Both the position numbers and the translations under genes were made by a program. A stretch of 38,585 nt of DNA from an uncultured bacterium (GTDB lineage: Bacteria > Patescibacteriota > Minisyncoccia > Phycocordibacterales > UBA9973). The notes below the pieces were generated by a model, which worked only from the letters and a program-made list of their open reading frames with translations, did no database searches and had not been told where the DNA came from. This document shows, one piece after another, positions 8,516 through 14,628 of the stretch. Location: positions 1-38,585 of the forward strand of contig CAISUD010000020.1 of assembly GCA_903888625.1 (NCBI GenBank), given 5' to 3'. Position 1 is the first letter of the stretch; every line of letters begins with the position of its first letter.

Positions 8516-8551
8516 CCCTCTCCTTAATAAGGAGAGGGCTAGGGTGAGGTG
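8516..8551 (+). repeat. Dispersed CCTCACCCC-type repeat, copy 2 (short arms)
   Basis: CCCTCTCC-TTAATAA-GGAGAGGG hairpin plus tail CTAGGGTGAGG. It ends 2 nt from the rpsO stop codon. Compared with copy 1, both arms and the tail are shortened in step (five C/G become three), so pairing is kept. Confidence 0.85.
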
Positions 8552-8553
8552 AA

Positions 8554-8817
8554 TTATTTCAAATCCATCTTCTTCACGAGTGCGTTGTAACGAGTTTTGT
8601 CTTTTCGTTCCAAATATTTCAAATGAGTTCGGCGATCAGCTACCATTTTGATCAAGCCTCGGCGAGAGTGATTATCTTTTTTGTGTTTCTTTAAATGTTT
8701 TGCGAGTTCATCAATCTGGATAGACAAAACAGCCACCTGCACTTCTGGAGAGCCTGTATCTTTGTCATGAATTTGATTTTTCTTAATAACTGCTTGTTTT
8801 TTCTTTGTTGCTAACAT
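8554..8817 (-). CDS. rpsO: Small ribosomal subunit protein uS15
   Basis: The 87-aa protein carries the S15 signature: DTGSPEVQVAVLSIQIDELAKHLKKHKKDNHSRRGL followed by MVADRRTHLKYLERKD. It binds 16S rRNA early in assembly of the 30S platform. A -10 box TAAGAT lies 7 nt upstream of the ATG, so the transcript is probably leaderless and the leader-RNA autoregulation known from E. coli rpsO could not operate in that form. Confidence 0.97.
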   Translation of the reverse strand: MLATKKKQAVIKKNQIHDKDTGSPEVQVAVLSIQIDELAKHLKKHKKDNHSRRGLIKMVADRRTHLKYLERKDKTRYNALVKKMDLK

Positions 8818-8824
8818 ATTTCAT

Positions 8825-8830
8825 ATCTTA
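8825..8830 (-). promoter_or_regulatory. -10 box of rpsO
   Basis: TAAGAT on the minus strand, preceded by TATGC, seven bases before the rpsO ATG at 8817. Confidence 0.5.
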
Positions 8831-8876
8831 GCATAAAGCTCCCAAAATTGCAAATTGTGATATTTCTGGCATAAAA

Positions 8877-9022
8877 AACACCTCACCCCTACCCCCTCTC
8901 CATTTTTTAAAAATGGAGAGGGGAAAAATGCTACCCACTAGGTCTTGCCTAGTGGGTAAACAAATTAGATTTTGCATTTCTCCCCTCGCCAGTACTCTGG
9001 AGAGGGGTCGGGGGTGAGGTGT
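8877..9022. repeat. Composite palindromic repeat with inverted CCTCACCCC ends
   Basis: The outer arms read ACACCTCACCCC and GGGGTGAGGTGT in inverted orientation. Inside are three hairpins: CCCCTCTCC/GGAGAGGGG, ACCCACTAGG/CCTAGTGGGT and a CTCC-rich one beside the right arm. It behaves like a miniature element with terminal inverted repeats and is the only copy in the window with the tail on both sides. Confidence 0.85.
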
Positions 9023-9237
9023 ATTTATTTGAACAACTTTATCCACTTTTCATCTTTACAATAAATATCAAATAGTAAGGGAAGCCGAAAACTTAGAGTA
9101 GGCATTAACGCTAAAAAAATTTGAGCGTATGAAAAAAAACACATCAAGTTGTCAGCGCGGGTCTCCGAGTTATTCAGAAAACTCAATTCAAATTGCAAAA
9201 TTTGCAAACCTGCTGTAAAAGTTGTAAGTAACAGAAA

Positions 9238-9273
9238 AAAGAGGGATGAAGTCTAAAACGGCCGTCCCTCTTT
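9238..9273. terminator. Possible terminator hairpin upstream of xerC
   Basis: AAAGAGGGA and TCCCTCTTT pair over 9 bp with an 18-nt loop, flanked by A and T stretches. No gene ends next to it, so its role is unclear. Confidence 0.35.
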
Positions 9274-9315
9274 GTTAATTTTACAGAAAAAATATTGTGC
9301 GACATTAAAAAATGA

Positions 9316-9321
9316 TATAAT
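9316..9321 (+). promoter_or_regulatory. -10 box of xerC (leaderless)
   Basis: TATAAT six bases before the ATG at 9328, which would make the first nucleotide of the mRNA the start codon or close to it. This supports 9328 as the real start, upstream of the inserted element. Confidence 0.65.
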
Positions 9322-9327
9322 AAAAAG

Positions 9328-10320
9328 ATGGCAACCGAGATGGATCCCGTTAGAAGTAGATCGCCCCAAGGTGACCGTAGCACTCGTCTTTTGACGAGGG
9401 CGACTTCTAACGGGATGGACAAATTAAAGAGAGAATTTTTGGAATATTTAGAAATTGAAAAAGGTTCAAGTTTAAAAACAGTTGAAAATTACGAGAGATA
9501 TTTAAATCGTTTTTGGAAATTCGCTAACCCAAAAAACCCAAAAGATATTACTGATCAAACAGTTCGTGAATTTCGTCTATACTTAAATCGCCAAATAGCT
9601 GGCAACAATCGGGCCACCGGTGAAACTTTAAAAAAGAAAACTCAAAATTATTATTTGATAGCTCTCCGTTCATTTTTAAAATATCTAGCCAAGCGTCGAA
9701 TCGAAAGTCTACCGGCAGATTGCATTGAACTGGCGAAAGTCCCTGAACGCTCACTCGACCTCATTTCCCCAAGCGAACTTGATCGCTTGATGAATGCCCC
9801 CGAAGGCGAAGATTTGAAATCTCTCCGCGACAAAGCCATTTTGTATTTACTTTTTTCGACTGGGCTACGAGTTTCAGAATTGTGTTCCCTCACTCGCGAT
9901 GTAGATTTTTCTTCTGGAGAATTTTCTATCCGTGGAAAAGGTAGCAAAGTCCGAGTTGTTTTTATTTCCAATGAAGCTCGCACGGCTGTCAAAAAATATT
10001 TAGATAAAAGAAAAGATATGGATGATGCTTTGTTTGTAAAAGTTGGCGACGAAAAAGCCAAAACTGAGAAAGAGGGGTTGGCTCGTAGGTCTATCGAAAG
10101 AATTGTAAAATACTATGCCATCAAAGCCGGAATTTCTAAAAAAGTCACCCCCCACGTCATTCGCCACTGTTTCGCTACCGATTTGCTTTCCAATGGTGCT
10201 GATATCCGCAGTGTCCAAATGATGCTCGGCCATTCCAACATTGCTACCACTCAAATATACACTCACATCACCGACAAACAACTCCGCGAGGTTCACAAAA
10301 AGTTTCATAGTAGCAAATAA
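9328..10320 (+). CDS. xerC: Tyrosine recombinase of the XerC/XerD family with an inserted N-terminal element
   Basis: A site-specific recombinase, expected to resolve chromosome dimers. The 330-aa protein has the N-terminal SAM-like core-binding domain (about 30-125) and the catalytic domain with R181 (GLRVSEL), H276-x-x-R279, H302 (GHSN) and nucleophile Y311 (QIYTH). Residues 6-29 come entirely from a palindromic element (9344-9416). Removing one copy of the flanking duplication would leave MATEMDKLKREF, a normal Xer start. The -10 box at 9316 places the mRNA start at the upstream ATG, so the element is probably translated. Whether it is XerC, XerD or a single-Xer system cannot be told. Confidence 0.93.
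   Translation: MATEMDPVRSRSPQGDRSTRLLTRATSNGMDKLKREFLEYLEIEKGSSLKTVENYERYLNRFWKFANPKNPKDITDQTVREFRLYLNRQIAGNNRATGETLKKKTQNYYLIALRSFLKYLAKRRIESLPADCIELAKVPERSLDLISPSELDRLMNAPEGEDLKSLRDKAILYLLFSTGLRVSELCSLTRDVDFSSGEFSIRGKGSKVRVVFISNEARTAVKKYLDKRKDMDDALFVKVGDEKAKTEKEGLARRSIERIVKYYAIKAGISKKVTPHVIRHCFATDLLSNGADIRSVQMMLGHSNIATTQIYTHITDKQLREVHKKFHSSK
9339..9419. repeat. Palindromic element in xerC, cloverleaf-like, with flanking duplication
   Basis: Terminal inverted repeats ATCCCGTTAGAAGT (9344-9357) and ACTTCTAACGGGAT (9403-9416). The stem continues as TCGCCC/GGGCGA, enclosing two hairpins (GGTGACC, and CTCGTC/GACGAG with loop TTTT). GATGGA occurs on both sides (9339 and 9414), 75 nt apart, so the insertion adds exactly 25 codons. 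A relative with the same ends is at 34030. Confidence 0.85.
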
Positions 10321-10348
10321 AAAACAAAAAACTAATATTTTTTATTTT

Positions 10349-10389
10349 CCCCTCTCCTTTAATAAGGAGAGGGGGCTAGGGGGTGAGGT
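10349..10389 (+). repeat. Dispersed CCTCACCCC-type repeat, copy 4
   Basis: CCCCTCTCC-TTTAATAA-GGAGAGGGG hairpin and CTAGGGGGTGAGG tail, between xerC and the methyltransferase promoter. The tail ends 15 bases before the next -10 box. Confidence 0.9.
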
Positions 10390-10404
10390 TCTGTGAATTT
10401 ATGC

Positions 10405-10410
10405 TATAAT
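10405..10410 (+). promoter_or_regulatory. -10 box of the methyltransferase gene (leaderless)
   Basis: TATAAT preceded by ATGC, six bases before the ATG at 10417. It lies inside the first codons of a longer frame beginning at GTG 10393, which argues against that start. Confidence 0.6.
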
Positions 10411-10416
10411 TTATCT

Positions 10417-11064
10417 ATGCAATACCACGCACATAAAAAATATTTTGAAACAGCTTACCAAAATGGGGCCGACATTTGGACTCGTTTTTACCAAGATGAA
10501 AAAGGCATCAAACTAACTGAAAATTTAAAAACTGGTTCTTTTATTCTAGACGTCGGTTCCGGCCGAGGACTTTTTGCCAAACAACTCGCCGAATCTGGTT
10601 TCAAAGTCATCGGCATTGATTTTGAAAAAAATATTGTTGCCAAAACAAATGCTGAAATAAAAAATTGGGGGTTGGAAGGAAAATTAAAATTTATGGAAGC
10701 CGATGTCCTCGATATTCCTTTCGCTGATGAAAGTTTTGATGGCATTTGTGATTTTGGCTTACTTGAAAATTTATATAGTGAAGATTGGGAACAATATGCA
10801 AGTGAAATAAATAGAGTTTTGAAACCTGGAGGATTTTATTTGAACGTCGCTCTCTCTCGAGAAACTCAACATTTTTTTGAATTTTATCCAAAAGGTTCTG
10901 AATCAGGTGACTTCCAAAAATATGGTATTCATTATCATTTTTTTGAAAAAGCTGAAATGGCGCAAATTTTTGTCAATAAACTAAAAGTAATTTCGCAAGA
11001 AAACAAACATTTCACCGGCAAACCCATAGATACAATTTTACTGGAAACTCTTTTTCAGAAATAA
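10417..11064 (+). CDS. Class I SAM-dependent methyltransferase
   Basis: The 215-aa protein has a Rossmann methyltransferase core: motif I ILDVGSGRGLFAKQLAESG followed by the acidic end of strand 2 (VIGIDFE), DVLDIPFADESFDGICDFGLLENL as motifs II-III, and RVLKPGGFYLNVALS as the post-motif strand. It resembles the Methyltransf_11/25 type that acts on small molecules, but nothing shows the substrate. The start at 10417 is chosen because the -10 box sits 6 nt before it. Dispersed repeats lie on both sides of the gene. Confidence 0.85.
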   Translation: MQYHAHKKYFETAYQNGADIWTRFYQDEKGIKLTENLKTGSFILDVGSGRGLFAKQLAESGFKVIGIDFEKNIVAKTNAEIKNWGLEGKLKFMEADVLDIPFADESFDGICDFGLLENLYSEDWEQYASEINRVLKPGGFYLNVALSRETQHFFEFYPKGSESGDFQKYGIHYHFFEKAEMAQIFVNKLKVISQENKHFTGKPIDTILLETLFQK

Positions 11065-11093
11065 AAAACAAAATATGTTATTTATAAAATTCT

Positions 11094-11136
11094 CCCCCCT
11101 CTCCTTTAATAAGGAGAGGGGGCTAGGGGGTGAGGT
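11094..11136 (+). repeat. Dispersed CCTCACCCC-type repeat, copy 5
   Basis: CCCCCCTCTCC-TTTAATAA-GGAGAGGGGG hairpin with tail CTAGGGGGTGAGG, in the same orientation as copies 1, 2 and 4. As at 10349, a promoter (TAAAAT at 11153) follows shortly after the tail. Confidence 0.9.
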
Positions 11137-11165
11137 TCTATGAATTTTATGATAAAATCAAACTA

Positions 11166-11237
11166 ATGAAAATAATTTCTTGGAACACCCCATACGAAAG
11201 CAAAGCTTCGTACGGGGCAGGAAGTGGTAAGGTTTAA
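11166..11237 (+). pseudogene. Decapitated xth start (MKIISWNT) interrupted by a hairpin
   Basis: The frame starts ATG and encodes MKIISWNT, matching the first eight residues of the exonuclease gene that begins 107 nt downstream (MQIISWNT). It then runs into a hairpin (CCCCATACGAA / TTCGTACGGGG, 11188-11217) and stops at 11237. Codons differ from the intact copy at nearly every third position, so this is not a recent copy. A -10 box TAAAAT (11153-11158) lies 7 nt before this ATG, better spacing than at the intact gene. Confidence 0.6.
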
Positions 11238-11272
11238 TTCAATTTATTTAATAACTATTTTCTAAAATTAAC

Positions 11273-12058
11273 ATGCAAATCATCAGCTGGAACACAAATG
11301 GACTGCGAGCAACGGCAAAAAACGGGCACCTCGCTCCCCTTTTTGAAAAATACAATCCAGATATTTTATGTTTGCAAGAAACCAAAGTAGAAGAAAGCCA
11401 ACTGCCAGATGAAGTCAAAAATATTCCTGGATATTTTTCTTATTTTTCTCATTCCAAAATGCGTAAAGGTTATAGCGGTGTAGCCATCTACACCAAAATA
11501 AAACCAGACAAGGTGGAATACGGTATGGGAATAAAAAATCTCGACCAAGAAGGCAGGATGCTGGTTCTTCATTACAAAAATTTTATGGGCATAAAAAATT
11601 TAGTCGTAATCACCGGCTATTTTCCAAACGGTGGACAAGGGCCACACCGCCTAGAATATAAATTAAAATTTTACACAGCATTTTTAAAATTTATTTTAAA
11701 ACTTCGCAAAAATGGTGAGCAAGTTATTTTCTGTGGTGATGTAAATACTGCTCACCACCCTATTGATCTAGCTCGACCAAAAGCAAATGAAGAAAACACT
11801 GGCTTTCTTCCTATCGAACGAGCTTGGATTACAAAGGTAATAAAAAATAATTTTATCGATGTTTTTAGGAAATTTTATCCCGACAAGGTCGGCGCCTACA
11901 CTTATTGGGATCAAAAAACTCGTGCTCGCGACCGCAATGTCGGCTGGCGTTTAGATTACTTTTTTGTAGACAAAAAATTAGCCGAAAAAATCAAAAACAC
12001 CGGCCGACTCGAAGACTATTATGGCTCTGACCACTGTCCAATCTGGATGGAAATTTAA
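11273..12058 (+). CDS. xthA: Exodeoxyribonuclease III (AP endonuclease, ExoIII family)
   Basis: A base-excision-repair enzyme that cuts at abasic sites and removes 3'-blocking groups. The 261-aa protein has the endonuclease/exonuclease/phosphatase fold with family motifs in order: N7 in SWNTNGLR, E36 in LCLQETKV, the GYSGVAIYT strand, FCGDVNTAHHPIDLARP (catalytic Asp/Asn), RLDYFFV and the final SDHCPIW with catalytic Asp-His. Length matches E. coli XthA. A TAAAAT box ends 4 nt before the ATG. Upstream is a stub of a second xth start. A hairpin repeat follows 2 nt after the stop. Confidence 0.95.
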   Translation: MQIISWNTNGLRATAKNGHLAPLFEKYNPDILCLQETKVEESQLPDEVKNIPGYFSYFSHSKMRKGYSGVAIYTKIKPDKVEYGMGIKNLDQEGRMLVLHYKNFMGIKNLVVITGYFPNGGQGPHRLEYKLKFYTAFLKFILKLRKNGEQVIFCGDVNTAHHPIDLARPKANEENTGFLPIERAWITKVIKNNFIDVFRKFYPDKVGAYTYWDQKTRARDRNVGWRLDYFFVDKKLAEKIKNTGRLEDYYGSDHCPIWMEI

Positions 12059-12060
12059 TT

Positions 12061-12090
12061 GGCACATTTACGCCATGGCTGATATGTGCC
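12061..12090. repeat. CACATTTACGC hairpin repeat, copy 1
   Basis: GGCACAT and ATGTGCC enclose the core TTACGCCATGGCTGAT. It lies between the convergent xthA and TrmB-type genes and may act as a weak bidirectional terminator. Copy 2 at 14409-14440 has the same core but different, still complementary, ends. Confidence 0.75.
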
Positions 12091-12108
12091 AAGGAACACT
12101 TTGATATT

Positions 12109-12909
12109 TTATTTTTGAAAATATTTTGCTTGCCCTGAATTAAATTGATGGGCACCAAGCCATGCAAGTTCGAAAACTTTTTTTTGCGCATCGGCAATTT
12201 CTTTACTTTCAATCAATACAGCAAATTCTTCCTTCCAGGAAACAGTCAGAATTTTATTGTTATAAATATTTGTTTCAGTTGTAAAATAAAATTTATCACG
12301 AGGCACAGTTAAAGATTCTCGCAATTCCTCTGTATCATTTGCTGTTACCTTCAAAGTATCAGGATCATCTGGTGCAATAACTCGTACTTTAATATTTTTT
12401 GCTACCCTACGATGAAAATAATCTTTTAAATATTTTTCACCGACTGCTTCAAAAGCATCTGTCCCTACTGCATAACCGATAATTTCTTTTTCAGCGGTTA
12501 AGGTATCTTCAAAAACTTCTTTCAACCCCTCTACCCCTTCGTAATATCTAACTTTTGGAACTTCTTTTGCATTATAAAAAGAAAAAAGTTCTGGAATAAT
12601 AAATTCAACTTTTTCTAAATTATTTTTTTTCTTTTCTGCTTCTTCTCTAATAAATTTTTCTAAATGTTCCGGAGATTCAACAATGTATTCTTGTTTTGGT
12701 TCTTTGCCGGAAATTTTTACTAAACCTTTTTGAGACAAACTATCAAGTACATCATAAGTCGTAGTTCGGCTCACCCCAGCAGTTCTCGAAATCTTTGTCA
12801 CAATTCCTTTTCCAAGCGACAAAAGAGCCACATAAATAGCGATTTCTTTTTCAGAAAAACCCACATCTATTAATACTTTTTCTGTCTCATTTTTTAATGT
12901 TTTTCTCAC
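12109..12909 (-). CDS. TrmB-family transcriptional regulator
   Basis: An N-terminal winged helix-turn-helix of TrmB type (about residues 10-75: VGFSEKEIAIYVALLSLGKG...TTTYDVLDSLSQKGLVKI) is followed by a short coiled coil and the TrmB C-terminal effector domain (IIGYAVGTDAFEAVGEKY...). The frame is open up to 13020, but a consensus promoter lies inside that extension, with its -10 box 6 nt before a GTG at 12909. The protein therefore probably starts VRKTLKNETEK and has 266 residues, from a leaderless transcript. It diverges from the radical SAM operon, so it may control that operon or itself. Confidence 0.88.
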   Translation of the reverse strand: MRKTLKNETEKVLIDVGFSEKEIAIYVALLSLGKGIVTKISRTAGVSRTTTYDVLDSLSQKGLVKISGKEPKQEYIVESPEHLEKFIREEAEKKKNNLEKVEFIIPELFSFYNAKEVPKVRYYEGVEGLKEVFEDTLTAEKEIIGYAVGTDAFEAVGEKYLKDYFHRRVAKNIKVRVIAPDDPDTLKVTANDTEELRESLTVPRDKFYFTTETNIYNNKILTVSWKEEFAVLIESKEIADAQKKVFELAWLGAHQFNSGQAKYFQK

Positions 12910-12915
12910 CCTGCC

Positions 12916-12944
12916 ATTATATACAAAGCCAATTCTGTTGTCAA
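12916..12944 (-). promoter_or_regulatory. Consensus promoter of the TrmB-type gene
   Basis: TTGACA (12944-12939), 17-nt spacer, TATAAT (12921-12916), then 6 nt to the GTG start. Perfect consensus hexamers and spacing suggest strong basal expression unless repressed. Confidence 0.8.
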
Positions 12945-13013
12945 CATAGACCGACAGAATTTTTACTAATCCAAATCTATCCTTTGTTTTTAAGCTATTT
13001 TGGACGATACTAC

Positions 13014-13042
13014 TTGACATTCTATTTACATTTTGCTATACT
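13014..13042 (+). promoter_or_regulatory. Promoter of the radical SAM operon
   Basis: TTGACA (13014-13019), 17-nt spacer, TATACT (13037-13042). Transcription would begin near 13049, giving an 85-nt leader filled by the hairpin at 13070-13127. It is divergent from the TrmB-type promoter about 70 bp away. Confidence 0.8.
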
Positions 13043-13069
13043 ATGGTTAGATTAAGGTTTTTGAAAAAC

Positions 13070-13127
13070 GTTTTTGATTGGTTTACCGGGGCAATACTAG
13101 TAGCCCCGATTAACCAATTTTAAAAAC
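13070..13127 (+). promoter_or_regulatory. Long stem-loop filling the leader of the radical SAM operon
   Basis: Three stacked stems: GTTTTT/AAAAAC, ATTGGTT/AACCAAT and CGGGGC/GCCCCG, closed by the loop AATACTAGTA. The structure ends 7 nt before the start codon of the gene at 13135. It does not match a riboswitch class I know. It could be a regulatory leader, an mRNA stabiliser or another palindromic insertion. Confidence 0.65.
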
Positions 13128-13134
13128 AATAAAT

Positions 13135-13995
13135 ATGAAAACAGCAGTTCAATTAGTGGGATCAATGTATCCCTGTCAAAATGTACCAATGGTGGTATTC
13201 GGGAAAAGGTGTCCTACCCCTTGTTTATACTGTGGACTCTACAAGTATCAATTCCCTGCTGAAAAAATCATAGCAGAAGGAAAAGAAAAAGTAATCGAAG
13301 AAATGAGTAAACATAAAAGTACTTATTTCGCTCCCGTAACAGATTGTTTTCTACCTGAAAACAGTGACTTAACTCATAATCTTTTGGAAGAAACATGGAA
13401 ATTAAATCAGTTGTGGACTCCATTAGTGAACACTAAACAAATTATTCCTGGAAAAACGAAAAATTTAATCATCGCAAACAAGCACAGATTAGTCCTTCAA
13501 ATTTCTGTACCAAGTGTTGATGAAGAAATCATTTCAATCCTAGAACCTGGGTCTGCTCCAATTCCAGAAAGATTGGAAATGATAAAAAGATTAACTTTAG
13601 CTAGAGTTCCTGTAATTGTAGTAGTAATGCCCTGGTTTGACCTCGGAAATGCCGAAGATTTGGCAGAAAAAATTTCCAGTACGGGAGTTTTAAGATCTAT
13701 AATTTCAAACGGAATTCTTACTAAAGAAACTAAAAACCGCATGCTCAATTCTGGGAATCAACAACTTATACAAGTCGCTGAATCTGTTTGTTTTTCAAAA
13801 GAAGCAACTGAAAAAGGACTTGTAATTCCTCGCGAGCAAAGAATCGAATCCCTAACAAAATTGATAAATGCTTTTAAAAACTTTGGTGTAAAAGTTAGGG
13901 TTTGCATTTCAGACAATCATGACTTAGGAGACTCCGGACTACCCTTGTGTGGAGAATTCAAACATCATAATTTTAAAAGAAAGGAGGAAAGATAA
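13135..13995 (+). CDS. Radical SAM protein, SplB-like (COG1533 type)
   Basis: The 286-aa protein has the [4Fe-4S]-binding motif C26-x3-C30-x2-C33 (RCPTPCLYCG). Downstream blocks resemble spore photoproduct lyase-type proteins: PVTDCFLPENSDLTHNLLEETW, LQISVPSVDEEIISILEPGSAPIPERLEMI and ARVPVIVVVMPWF. Members of this group repair thymine dimers or act as poorly known radical enzymes, so the real substrate is unknown. Here the residues between the third Cys and the TD motif are short, and the usual TDPYQP reads TDCFLPE with an extra cysteine. It is the first gene of a two-gene operon behind a consensus promoter and a structured leader. Confidence 0.75.
   Translation: MKTAVQLVGSMYPCQNVPMVVFGKRCPTPCLYCGLYKYQFPAEKIIAEGKEKVIEEMSKHKSTYFAPVTDCFLPENSDLTHNLLEETWKLNQLWTPLVNTKQIIPGKTKNLIIANKHRLVLQISVPSVDEEIISILEPGSAPIPERLEMIKRLTLARVPVIVVVMPWFDLGNAEDLAEKISSTGVLRSIISNGILTKETKNRMLNSGNQQLIQVAESVCFSKEATEKGLVIPREQRIESLTKLINAFKNFGVKVRVCISDNHDLGDSGLPLCGEFKHHNFKRKEER
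13981..13987 (+). promoter_or_regulatory. Strong Shine-Dalgarno sequence
   Basis: AAGGAGG, 9 nt before the ATG at 13997 and overlapping the end of the preceding gene. It is the clearest SD in the window and decides the start of the 114-aa gene, showing that anti-SD pairing is used for internal operon genes while most first genes look leaderless. Confidence 0.75.
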
Positions 13996-13996
13996 G

Positions 13997-14341
13997 ATGG
14001 AAGGATTATTGTTTTTCTGCGTTGCCTATGGATTAATTGAAACTTCAAATGCTCTATATCTGTTCAAGAAAGGCAAATTAAACGCAACTGATTTTATTAT
14101 TATCGGTTGCTGGGGAATTTTAATTTTTCTTATTGCAATTGATGAGTTTTTCAAGTGTAGATCAATCCTTGCAGACATTGATTATTGTCTGTTTGGCATA
14201 TCGTGGCTATTCATGATTAAAACACCATGTTCAGCTATGATTTTTCATCAAAAAAACAAATACGGGACACTGGCTAGAAAAATTATTTTCATTTTTCTTA
14301 GTTTGTTCCAATTTTTAACCGTACTTTTAAGAAACATTTAG
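13997..14341 (+). CDS. Small multi-pass membrane protein (114 aa)
   Basis: Not recognised. There are about four hydrophobic segments: MEGLLFFCVAYGLIETSNAL, FIIIGCWGILIFLIAI, DYCLFGISWLFMIKTPC and IIFIFLSLFQFLTVLL. The start is chosen by the SD sequence at 13981-13987. A longer frame from 13949 overlaps the radical SAM gene and is unlikely. It begins 1 nt after the radical SAM stop codon and is followed by a good terminator, so it is the second and last gene of that operon, probably a partner of the radical SAM protein at the membrane. Confidence 0.8.
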   Translation: MEGLLFFCVAYGLIETSNALYLFKKGKLNATDFIIIGCWGILIFLIAIDEFFKCRSILADIDYCLFGISWLFMIKTPCSAMIFHQKNKYGTLARKIIFIFLSLFQFLTVLLRNI

Positions 14342-14344
14342 TAG

Positions 14345-14377
14345 AAGCTCGACGAATAATTCGCCGAGCTTTTTTTA
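14345..14377 (+). terminator. Intrinsic terminator of the radical SAM operon
   Basis: AAGCTCGACGAA pairs with TTCGCCGAGCTT (one internal mismatch) around TAA, followed by a run of T, immediately after the stop at 14341. Confidence 0.9.
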
Positions 14378-14408
14378 TCCCCTCGTTCGCGATCAACGGG
14401 ATTTTATT

Positions 14409-14440
14409 TTACACATTTACGCTATCGCTGATATGTGTAA
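14409..14440. repeat. CACATTTACGC hairpin repeat, copy 2
   Basis: TTACACAT and ATGTGTAA enclose the core TTACGCTATCGCTGAT. Compared with copy 1 at 12061, the outer bases changed on both arms together, so pairing is preserved. The rest of the gap to murI (14441-14628) holds only short direct repeats (GCAACAAATAG twice near 14523-14547, GAGCTATA twice near 14583-14615). Confidence 0.75.
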
Positions 14441-14628
14441 TTCCGCTCTAAAATTGCAAATAATTTTCAGAAGCAAAAATATATTGATCTATAAATATTC
14501 GCTGCATCAATTAGAAAAACTCTGCAACAAATAGTGCAACAAATAGCTTTTAAATCATATAAAACCAAATTTATCGCTCATGATGAGCTATAAAACAGGT
14601 ACTTTTGAGCTATAGAAAACTCTTATTT

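Larger units (their letters stand above)
8818..9327. other. Intergenic region rpsO-xerC: repeat composite, hairpin, promoters, no gene
   Basis: It holds the rpsO -10 box, the repeat composite at 8877-9022, about 200 bases with no recognisable signal, a 9-bp hairpin (AAAGAGGGA/TCCCTCTTT, 9238-9273) and the xerC -10 box. Short open frames here are made largely of repeat sequence or lack any start context. Confidence 0.7.

Noticed and set aside
8828-9046. Open frame of 72 codons on the minus strand
   Set aside because: It consists mostly of the composite CCTCACCCC repeat; repeated Pro/Arg/Gly residues simply reflect the repeat.
9025-9422. Two overlapping minus-strand open frames upstream of and into xerC
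   Set aside because: They overlap the xerC promoter and palindromic element, have no start context and show no recognisable protein features.
10393-10416. GTG start for the methyltransferase
   Set aside because: The -10 box TATAAT lies inside these codons, so they would not be transcribed from it.
12910-13020. N-terminal 37-residue extension of the TrmB-type regulator
   Set aside because: It contains a consensus promoter (TTGACA-N17-TATAAT) with a GTG exactly 6 nt after it, and the residues do not resemble the family.
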